Shown here piece after piece: positions 1 through 4,477 of a DNA stretch of 5,199 nucleotides. Position 1 is the first letter of the stretch. The number at the start of each line of letters is the position of its first letter. Source of the stretch: Ruminococcaceae bacterium UBA866 (lineage in GTDB: Bacteria > Bacillota > Clostridia > Oscillospirales > Ruminococcaceae); assembly GCA_002295325.1 (NCBI GenBank), contig DBGA01000057.1, forward strand, positions 11,682 to 16,880, in the 5' to 3' direction. Made by a program: the position numbers and the translations under genes. Below the pieces are notes generated by a model. The model saw only the letters and a list, made by a program, of their open reading frames with translations, had not been told where the DNA came from and did no database searches.

Positions 1-1030
1 CAACAACTTCTTTTTCAACCCTTGCGCCAAGCTCGTCAGCAACAAGTGAAGCTGTATCAAAGTCTATAACCTCATTTTGGGCAGCCATAACGCCAAGCCC
101 CATAAGTTTTTTGATAACATCGGTTGCTGTAACCTTTAGACGTGAAGCAAGCTCTGCAACAACAATTTCGTCAGGAATTAGAACCTTAAGCTGTTGTTTT
201 CTTGCACGTTCAAGAGCCAAACGCTGCAGTTTTTGTGATTCAGTTTCTTTTTTGTTTGAATATTTTTGTTTTGCACGTTGTGCAGATTTTTGATTAATCT
301 TTTGTTTTCTTTGGAAGGTATCATTCTTACGAACGTTTTGCTGTGGAGCAATTTGCTCATAACGCTCATTGTATTTATCAAGGTTTACATCTACCGTTCT
401 TGTGTTAACGTGGCGAACAGTACTTTCAGTTTGAGCAACAGTTTGCGCTGAACCTGCTGGTTGTGTAGTTGGAGTAAATGGTTTGTTTGTATTTGGGCGC
501 AATCCATTTGGTTTGACAACTGGTTTTGGTGCCCTAGCGTTATTTTGTGCATACATATCATTATTATTAGCAGGCTTAGCAAAATTTTTCGCAGGTGTTG
601 TAGGCCTGTTTGGTGCAACGTTTGTATTTGGAATTAGCGGCTTAAATGGTCTTTGTGCAGGTTTTGAGCCTTGAACAGTATTATTATTATTTTGCGCAGG
701 TTTTGGAGCCTCTGCTGGTTTATTATTTTGTACTGGTTTAGGGGTTCCAACTGGCTTTGCTGCTTGAACCGGTTTTGGAGCCTCGACGGGTTTTGCTACT
801 TCAACGGGTTTGGCAGGTTTCTTGTCTGCAACAGCAAAATACTCGTCGAAATTTTCAACTTGATTTTCTTTAGTAATTTGATCAAACACAAGGTTTAACT
901 CATCATCAGTCAAAACCGTAGTTGGTTTTTTTGGTGTTGAATCAGTCTTTGATAATATTTCATTCACCTCGGTAACGGGTATATTTAAATCTTTGGCTAC
1001 ATCGTTTAATTTATATTTTTTTTGTATCAT
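1..1030 (-). CDS. infB: Translation initiation factor IF-2, N-terminal part (cut by window edge)
   Basis: IF-2 is the GTPase that places fMet-tRNA on the 30S subunit and promotes subunit joining. Only the first 343 codons are visible; the GTPase core lies beyond position 1. The frame is open throughout. Residues 1 to about 30 (MIQKKYKLNDVAKDLNIP) form a first IF2_N-type helical module. Residues about 71-128 are a low-complexity Lys-Pro/Ala/Gln/Asn linker with KPVEAPKP-like repeats and an Asn run at 114-117. Residues about 240-282 are Lys/Arg/Gln-rich and probably helical. Residues about 283-336 form the second IF2_N module, with the motif VIKKLMGLGVMA followed by DTASLVADELG. A variable linker between IF2_N modules is normal for the family. 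The ATG at 1030 is chosen because it has a strong AGGAGG seven bases upstream and gives a family-like N-terminus. It is the last visible gene of the rimP-nusA operon, 11 bases after ylxQ. Confidence 0.97.
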   Translation of the reverse strand, partial: MIQKKYKLNDVAKDLNIPVTEVNEILSKTDSTPKKPTTVLTDDELNLVFDQITKENQVENFDEYFAVADKKPAKPVEVAKPVEAPKPVQAAKPVGTPKPVQNNKPAEAPKPAQNNNNTVQGSKPAQRPFKPLIPNTNVAPNRPTTPAKNFAKPANNNDMYAQNNARAPKPVVKPNGLRPNTNKPFTPTTQPAGSAQTVAQTESTVRHVNTRTVDVNLDKYNERYEQIAPQQNVRKNDTFQRKQKINQKSAQRAKQKYSNKKETESQKLQRLALERARKQQLKVLIPDEIVVAELASRLKVTATDVIKKLMGLGVMAAQNEVIDFDTASLVADELGARVEKEVV

Positions 1031-1036
1031 TGAATG

Positions 1037-1043
1037 TCCTCCT
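1037..1043 (-). promoter_or_regulatory. infB ribosome binding site overlapping the ylxQ stop
   Basis: On the minus strand AGGAGGA lies seven bases before the infB ATG. The ylxQ stop codon TAG (1044-1042) overlaps the first bases of this site. Ribosomes ending ylxQ therefore sit on the infB start region, which suggests translational coupling (inference). Confidence 0.85.
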
Positions 1044-1356
1044 ATAAGTTTACGTTTTCGCAATTGTCTTTGGTTATTTTTTCGCTTAATCCTTTATCGG
1101 TTACACTCATCACGCCAACCCTTTTGCCTAAGATATACCATAGCTCATCGAGCGTATGGGGTATGGTGATGTGTGGAATATTATATTTGTCTTTTAAAAA
1201 AGCTACTTCTTTGTTGGTCTTTTCTGACAGGTCGCTTGCTGTTACAAGCAAAAACGCTGATCCATCTTTCAGTGATGCCTTTACAACATCAAACCCTAAA
1301 ATTAAATTTCCAGTACGTTTTATCAGCGATAAATCCTGGAGAACTTTACTATTCAT
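1042..1356 (-). CDS. ylxQ: L7Ae/L30e-family RNA-binding protein YlxQ
   Basis: This small protein (104 aa from the ATG at 1356) belongs to the L7Ae/L30e/Gadd45 fold. Bacillus homologues YlxQ and YbxF bind kink-turn RNA; the cellular role is still unclear. Visible family features are the N-terminal LSLIKRTGNLILG segment (family pattern GLxxRAGKlvxG), the central FLLVTASDLSEKT strand-turn, and the C-terminal LGKRVGVMSVTDKGL segment. It lies in its usual place between ylxR and infB. The start is uncertain. An in-frame GTG at 1371 would add five residues (MSYRK), but family N-termini align better with MNSKVLQDL. With the ATG it overlaps the end of ylxR by eight bases, and no strong Shine-Dalgarno precedes either start, which fits coupling to ylxR translation. 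Confidence 0.92.
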   Translation of the reverse strand: MNSKVLQDLSLIKRTGNLILGFDVVKASLKDGSAFLLVTASDLSEKTNKEVAFLKDKYNIPHITIPHTLDELWYILGKRVGVMSVTDKGLSEKITKDNCENVNL

Positions 1357-1618
1357 TTTTCGATAGCTCACTTTCCATTTGGTCGTATATTTCGTCGTCT
1401 ATTCTTTGTGAAAATGCACGTTCGAAACCACGACATTTTCTTGCCTTTTTCAAACATTCAAGGCTGTTACAAACATATGCACCACGTCCAGCTTTTTTGC
1501 CTGTCAAATCAAGTGAAACTTCACCCTCTTTGTTTTTGACAACACGCACAAGCTCTTTTTTGCTCTTCATTTCATTGCAACCGGTACATTTTCTTAGTGG
1601 TATTTTTTTAGTTTGCAT
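1349..1618 (-). CDS. rnpM: YlxR family protein / RNase P modulator RnpM
   Basis: An 89-residue basic protein of the YlxR (DUF448) family. The Bacillus subtilis member has been reported to bind RNase P RNA and modulate its activity, hence the name RnpM; function here is by family membership. The family signature is present: PLRKCTGC near residues 7-14, LVRVV near 24-28, a Leu-Thr-Gly-Lys turn, then GRGAYVC at 44-50. Five cysteines (11, 14, 50, 55 and 62) are visible; a metal site is possible but not shown. The ATG at 1618 is chosen over an in-frame ATG at 1645 because a full AAGGAGGT lies seven bases before it and inside the longer version. It begins 32 bases after the nusA stop and overlaps ylxQ at its 3' end. 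Confidence 0.95.
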   Translation of the reverse strand: MQTKKIPLRKCTGCNEMKSKKELVRVVKNKEGEVSLDLTGKKAGRGAYVCNSLECLKKARKCRGFERAFSQRIDDEIYDQMESELSKNE

Positions 1619-1624
1619 ATAGTA

Positions 1625-1632
1625 ACCTCCTT
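1625..1632 (-). promoter_or_regulatory. Strong ribosome binding site fixing the ylxR start
   Basis: The minus strand reads AAGGAGGT, an eight-base match to the 16S anti-Shine-Dalgarno, about seven bases before the ATG at 1618. It argues against the upstream in-frame ATG at 1645. Confidence 0.85.
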
Positions 1633-1650
1633 GATGATACGACATAAGTA

Positions 1651-2712
1651 TTATTCTTTATCTGTGTCCATGATGCCACTTTCAGGGCGGATATCAATTT
1701 TATATCCTGTTAGTTTTGCAGCAAGCTTTGCATTTTGTCCTTTATTTCCAATTGCAAGGGAAAGTTGTGTATCTGGAACAATTACCCTGCAAACTTTTTC
1801 TTCTGGGTTTAGAATTTCAACGCTAATTACATCTGATGGTGAGAGTGCCTGTGCAATAAACTTTTCAGGCTCTTCATAATACTTAACTATATCTATTTTC
1901 TCCCCATTTAGCTCATTTACTATTTTTGATACACGAGAAAATTTTTGTCCGATACAAGAACCAACTGGATCTACGTTTTCGTCTTTGCTCCAAACAGCAA
2001 TTTTAGTTCTTGAACCTGGCTCACGAGAAATTGATTTTATCTCAACTGTGCCATCGAATATCTCTGGAACTTCCATTTCAAATAGACGTTTTACTAAATC
2101 CTTATGAGTTCTTGTAACCTTAATGGAGCAACGACGCTCTGAGCTTACAACGTCATTCACATAAACTTTGATATTGTCGCCTTCAACCAAAACTTCATTA
2201 GGAATTTGTTCATTTTTAAAAAGGATGGCTTCATTTTTGTCGATTGTAATGGTAGCGTTTCCTGTTCTTGGCTCAACCTTTTGCACCTTAGCGTTTACAA
2301 CCTCATGCAATTTTGACTGATATTGCTCCATAAGTTGTGCTTTTACTGCATCGTTAATTCCTTGATGAATTAGGTTTTTTCCAGAAAGAGCAGCAATTCT
2401 GCCGATTTGCTTAGTATCAAGCTTCATATTAAGTTTTGAGCCAACTTTTGCACGTTTGTTTTTGATAATCGCCTCGTCAATGTGAATTTGTGTCATTGGG
2501 TCTGTAAGTTCGTCCACAACTTCTTTAATAAGTGCAACTTTAAATTTCTTTAAATCAGTGTCAAGCTCAACCTCGACATTTTCTTCACCTACGTTATAGT
2601 ACTTTCTTACAGCAACTGCAATTGCATTTTTTATTGCGCTAAGTACATCAGAAGACTTGATACCTTTTTCTCTTTCAAGTTCAACCAATGCGTCAAATAA
2701 TTCGTTACTCAT
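1651..2712 (-). CDS. nusA: Transcription termination/antitermination factor NusA
   Basis: NusA binds RNA polymerase and nascent RNA, and controls pausing, termination and antitermination. At 353 residues it matches the short Firmicute form and lacks the C-terminal acidic repeats of the E. coli protein. Domains in order: N-terminal RNAP-binding domain (1 to about 125, MSNELFDALVELEREKGI), S1 domain (about 135-200), KH1 (about 230-300, with EPGSRTKIAVW, ENVDPVGSCIG and GEKIDIV) and KH2 (about 309-344, with VPDTQLSLAIGNKGQNAKLA). The KH2 GXXG loop (GNKG, 322-325) is intact. The KH1 loop reads GQKF (255-258), with Phe where Gly is expected. The start at 2712 is chosen from family N-termini. An in-frame ATG at 2724 would add MIYQ and lies closer to a GGAAGGGA purine run, so the start is not certain. 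It follows rimP after an unusually long, structured 123-base gap. Confidence 0.96.
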   Translation of the reverse strand: MSNELFDALVELEREKGIKSSDVLSAIKNAIAVAVRKYYNVGEENVEVELDTDLKKFKVALIKEVVDELTDPMTQIHIDEAIIKNKRAKVGSKLNMKLDTKQIGRIAALSGKNLIHQGINDAVKAQLMEQYQSKLHEVVNAKVQKVEPRTGNATITIDKNEAILFKNEQIPNEVLVEGDNIKVYVNDVVSSERRCSIKVTRTHKDLVKRLFEMEVPEIFDGTVEIKSISREPGSRTKIAVWSKDENVDPVGSCIGQKFSRVSKIVNELNGEKIDIVKYYEEPEKFIAQALSPSDVISVEILNPEEKVCRVIVPDTQLSLAIGNKGQNAKLAAKLTGYKIDIRPESGIMDTDKE

Positions 2713-2835
2713 TTGATAAATCATTCCCTTCCACAGGCATAGCCTGCACTCATATCGCAAGCAAAGTATGAGTCTTCCTAAACTTTATATCTCGCGCTAT
2801 CGTATATTATATATATTTTATTCGATACTGCTGGT
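2713..2835 (-). promoter_or_regulatory. Structured rimP-nusA spacer (nusA leader)
   Basis: Reading toward nusA there are three inverted repeats. The first is a 30-base AT-rich imperfect palindrome (2798-2827, outer arms TATCG/CGATA, 12 of 15 positions paired). The second is a perfect 7-bp repeat ACTCATA/TATGAGT with a 12-base loop (2748-2773). The third is a tight CAGGC/GCCTG hairpin with a 3-base loop (2734-2746), extendable by one G-U pair. The last ends a few bases before the purine run GGAAGGGA that probably serves as the nusA ribosome binding site. A TATAAT hexamer (2806-2811) lies inside the AT palindrome but has no good -35. The repeats are seen directly; a regulatory role is inferred. 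Confidence 0.5.
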
Positions 2836-3303
2836 CTAAAATTCTAAATATAGCCTTACAAACGCAACCTCAGACAGGTTAAAGGTATATTCCTCGACGT
2901 TGGTTTTAATGCTAACCAAATTGTCTGCAAAATTAGTAAGCTCACCGATAAAATCTCTTTCTCCGTTATATGGTCTGATTAGACGCAATGAAATTTTTTC
3001 ACCCATACATTTTTGAAAATGCCACTCTTTTGAAAGATGGCGCTCAATTCCTGCTGATGATACCTCAAGGCAATAGCTTTGCTCAATTGGGTCAATTTCG
3101 TCAAGTTTTACGTCAAGAGGTCTTGAAACCGCCTCACAATCATCAATGGTAACCCCACCGTCCTTGTCGATAATTACCCTTAAAATCCACATTGAGCCTT
3201 CTTTTTCAAACTCAACATCCCATATGGTAAGCCCTAGTGCATCAGTAATCGGCTTAACAATGTCTGTTACCACAGCAACTGTATTACTCGTGTTTTTTTT
3301 CAT
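2836..3303 (-). CDS. rimP: Ribosome maturation factor RimP
   Basis: RimP helps 30S subunit assembly. The 155-residue length is usual for the family. The N-terminal domain (to about residue 82) carries the typical WILRVIIDKDGGVTIDDCEAVSR segment, in which LRVxIDxDGGVTIDDC is the family pattern, then LDEIDPI and YCLEVSSAGIERHL. The last corresponds to the family motif LEVSSPGxxRPL with two Pro replaced. The rest forms the SH3-like C-terminal domain and ends in YLEF. The ATG at 3303 has GGAG eight bases upstream. It is the first gene of the nusA operon and lies about 90 bases downstream of a good sigma-A promoter. Confidence 0.96.
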   Translation of the reverse strand: MKKNTSNTVAVVTDIVKPITDALGLTIWDVEFEKEGSMWILRVIIDKDGGVTIDDCEAVSRPLDVKLDEIDPIEQSYCLEVSSAGIERHLSKEWHFQKCMGEKISLRLIRPYNGERDFIGELTNFADNLVSIKTNVEEYTFNLSEVAFVRLYLEF

Positions 3304-3347
3304 TCATCATGCTCCATTTTCCATAACTTGTTTTCTACAAAATAAGC

Positions 3348-3374
3348 GAAAGACTGGGGTATCCCCAGTCTTTC
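3348..3374 (-). terminator. Hairpin in the rimP leader, attenuator-like
   Basis: A perfect 12-bp inverted repeat (GAAAGACTGGGG with CCCCAGTCTTTC) closes on a 3-base loop. It lies about 18 bases after the predicted transcription start and 44 bases before the rimP ATG. On the minus strand it is followed by GCTTATTTTG, a short, broken U-rich run, so it could act as a weak terminator or attenuator. A protective or protein-binding 5' stem-loop is the alternative. The purine run AAGGAAGAGGAG directly precedes the stem. Confidence 0.6.
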
Positions 3375-3398
3375 TCCTCTTCCTTATTAACTTTATAT

Positions 3399-3427
3399 AT
3401 AATAACACATATCAAAGGGAATTGCAA
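3399..3427 (-). promoter_or_regulatory. Sigma-A promoter of the rimP-nusA-infB operon
   Basis: On the minus strand the -35 is TTGCAA (3427-3422, 4 of 6), the spacer is 17 bases, and the -10 is TATTAT (3404-3399, 5 of 6) preceded by an extended TGT. The start of transcription would fall near 3392, giving a leader of about 89 nt that contains the hairpin at 3348-3374. Confidence 0.7.
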
Positions 3428-3497
3428 GTCTTTCACCAAGTTTATTAGAGCAATTGTAGCAATATACAATATTCGCCAAATAAAATAGTCTTAAAAC

Positions 3498-3529
3498 TTG
3501 TAGATGATCCTCTTTGAGGATAGCTACAA
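3498..3529 (-). terminator. Possible spoVT terminator hairpin
   Basis: A two-part stem lies 56 bases past the spoVT stop: outer 6 bp TTGTAG/CTACAA and inner 6 bp ATCCTC/GAGGAT, with a 3-base loop and a small 2x3 internal loop. Downstream on the minus strand comes GTTTTAAGACTATTTTATTT, T-rich but broken. It could be a moderate terminator or an mRNA 3' stabiliser, and it lies upstream of the rimP promoter. Confidence 0.45.
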
Positions 3530-3584
3530 TACAAAAATATAAGATTTTTTAAAATTACAATGATGTGTTTGATGTTTATGCTTA

Positions 3585-4127
3585 CTATTCTTCAAGCTGT
3601 TTTGCCAATAAATTTGATGCAACGTCAAGCAACTTAATTTGCAGCTCGGTTGCTTTTGACTCTACATCACCTGATAAAAAGATGATACATCCACAAACAT
3701 CACCTGCTACAATTACAAGACTGCCTGCAACCGCATATCTGTCAACACCCTCTATTGGGCGGATATTTTCTTTGCTAGAATCTGTGTATGCAATGTTCTT
3801 GCGTTGTGCCATTATGTCTTCGAGTAATGGAGATATACGACGTTCAAGGATTTCTTTTTTTGGTACACCTGCGACCGATACAACGTGGTCCTTGTCGCAA
3901 ACTATAACAGGAAGCCCACCCGACTTATGCAAAACCTCTGCATACATACTCGAAAATGATGAAATCTCTCCTATTGGTGAATACTTTTTAAAGATAACCT
4001 CTCCATCATTACTTGTGTAAATCTCAAGTGGGTCGCCTTCTCTTATCCTCATTGTACGTCTGATTTCTTTTGGAATTACCACACGTCCTAAATCGTCAAT
4101 TCTTCTTACAATTCCTGTTGCTTTCAT
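3585..4127 (-). CDS. spoVT: Stage V sporulation transcriptional regulator SpoVT
   Basis: SpoVT is an AbrB-type DNA-binding regulator that tunes forespore (sigma-G) gene expression during spore maturation. The protein is 180 residues from the ATG at 4127, close to the 178 of the Bacillus protein. Residues 1 to about 50 are the swapped-hairpin DNA-binding domain, nearly identical to the family consensus (KATGIVRRIDDLGRVVIPKE, then a REGDPLEI segment). Residues about 55-178 form a GAF-like ligand/dimerisation domain with LPVIVCDKDHVVSVAGVPK and a VAGDVCGCIIFLSGD segment. The upstream in-frame ATG at 4169 would add 14 residues unlike the family. The ATG at 4127 has AAAGGG eight bases before it. 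It appears to be a single-gene unit between its own promoter region and a downstream hairpin. Presence of spoVT supports a spore-forming host. Confidence 0.96.
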   Translation of the reverse strand: MKATGIVRRIDDLGRVVIPKEIRRTMRIREGDPLEIYTSNDGEVIFKKYSPIGEISSFSSMYAEVLHKSGGLPVIVCDKDHVVSVAGVPKKEILERRISPLLEDIMAQRKNIAYTDSSKENIRPIEGVDRYAVAGSLVIVAGDVCGCIIFLSGDVESKATELQIKLLDVASNLLAKQLEE

Positions 4128-4218
4128 AACTATAACCCTTTCCTTTTTGAGAAAATCAAATTTTGCCATCTAAAATCTTCTAGCCGTCCATTCCATTTAA
4201 TTGCAATTGGCTTGTTTC

Positions 4219-4247
4219 TATTATTTGCTTGAAAAACAAAAATATGC
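4219..4247 (-). promoter_or_regulatory. Sigma-G/sigma-F-type forespore promoter of spoVT
   Basis: The minus strand reads GCATA (4247-4243), a 17-base spacer, then AATAATA (4225-4219). The Bacillus sigma-G consensus is roughly gHATr, 17-18 bases, cATaMTa, so this matches 5 of 5 and 6 of 7. Read as sigma-F (GYWTA, 15-16 bases, GGNRANAMTR), GCATA with GCAAATAATA also fits at 9 of 10 but with a 14-base spacer. The predicted start lies about 85 bases before the spoVT ATG. Bacillus spoVT is sigma-G dependent, so both the motif and its position make sense. Confidence 0.55.
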
Positions 4248-4278
4248 CTATAAAATAAATTTTAATAGACATATTTTT
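4238..4278. repeat. Large AT-rich inverted repeat overlapping the spoVT promoter
   Basis: The arms AAAAATATGCCTATAAAAT (4238-4256) and its near-complement (4259-4278) flank a 2-base centre. They differ by one G/T position and one extra base. Both outer edges are T-rich outward: seven T after the plus-strand copy (4274-4280), and TTTTTGTTTTT on the minus strand. It could be an AT-rich bidirectional terminator or an operator, since the promoter -35 (4243-4247) lies within one arm. Confidence 0.6.
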
Positions 4279-4438
4279 TTATAACAACTGTCAATTTTTT
4301 TGATATGATAGTTTTACTGGAAGGTGGTTAAGTGATGTAGGTTTAAATCCTAAACAAAACAATAAATTATATTAAAGACAATCGAATAAACAATTTTTAT
4401 ACTCATAATAATTTTCTCACTTTAGTAATAACACAAGT

Positions 4439-4474
4439 AAAGCACCAATTGGCAGTAAAACCAATCGGTGCTTT
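4439..4474 (-). terminator. Rho-independent terminator of the glycerate kinase gene
   Basis: A 14-bp stem (AAAGCACCGATTGG with CCAATTGGTGCTTT on the minus strand, one G-U pair) encloses an 8-base loop and starts three bases after the TAA stop. The 3' side runs into TTTACTTGTGTTATT. On the plus strand the same stem is followed by TTTCCTTTATTTTATT, so it could also stop transcription in that direction. Confidence 0.78.
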
Positions 4475-4477
4475 CCT

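Larger units (their letters stand above)
4128..4477. other. AT-rich intergenic region between glycerate kinase and spoVT
   Basis: These 350 bases hold no credible ORF. They contain the glycerate kinase terminator (4439-4474), a large AT-rich inverted repeat (4238-4278), a sigma-G/F-like promoter (4219-4247) and weak sigma-A-like hexamers. One of these reads minus: TTGTTT, 16 bases, then TATAAT (4393-4366). Another reads plus: TGA-TATGAT near 4301-4309. A perfect TTGACA on the minus strand (4294-4289) has no fitting -10. Confidence 0.6.

Noticed and set aside
111..898. Plus-strand ORFs at 111-293, 266-451, 483-674 and 671-898, and minus-strand ORFs at 178-381 and 391-618
   Set aside because: All overlap the continuous infB frame, which carries clear IF2_N motifs. 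Their translations are low-complexity shadows of the repetitive linker or lack any family signature.
1034..1879. Plus-strand ORFs opposite ylxQ, ylxR and the nusA end (1034-1366, 1173-1622, 1613-1879)
   Set aside because: They lie antisense to well-supported genes and show no recognisable protein motif.
2713..2760. In-frame upstream extension of nusA to a TTG at 2760
   Set aside because: It would run through the two hairpins and add 16 residues unlike any NusA N-terminus.
2806..2811. TATAAT in the rimP-nusA gap as an internal promoter
   Set aside because: No acceptable -35 lies 16-18 bases upstream, and the hexamer sits inside an AT palindrome where such a match is expected by chance.
3146..4020. 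Plus-strand ORFs 3146-3448 and 3565-4020
   Set aside because: The first crosses the start of rimP, its hairpin and its promoter. The second mirrors spoVT. Neither resembles a known protein.
4266..4294. Perfect TTGACA on the minus strand (4294-4289) as a sigma-A promoter for spoVT
   Set aside because: At 17 bases the -10 position holds TGTCTA, and the nearest TATTAA is 21 bases away. The sigma-G-like motif nearby fits better.
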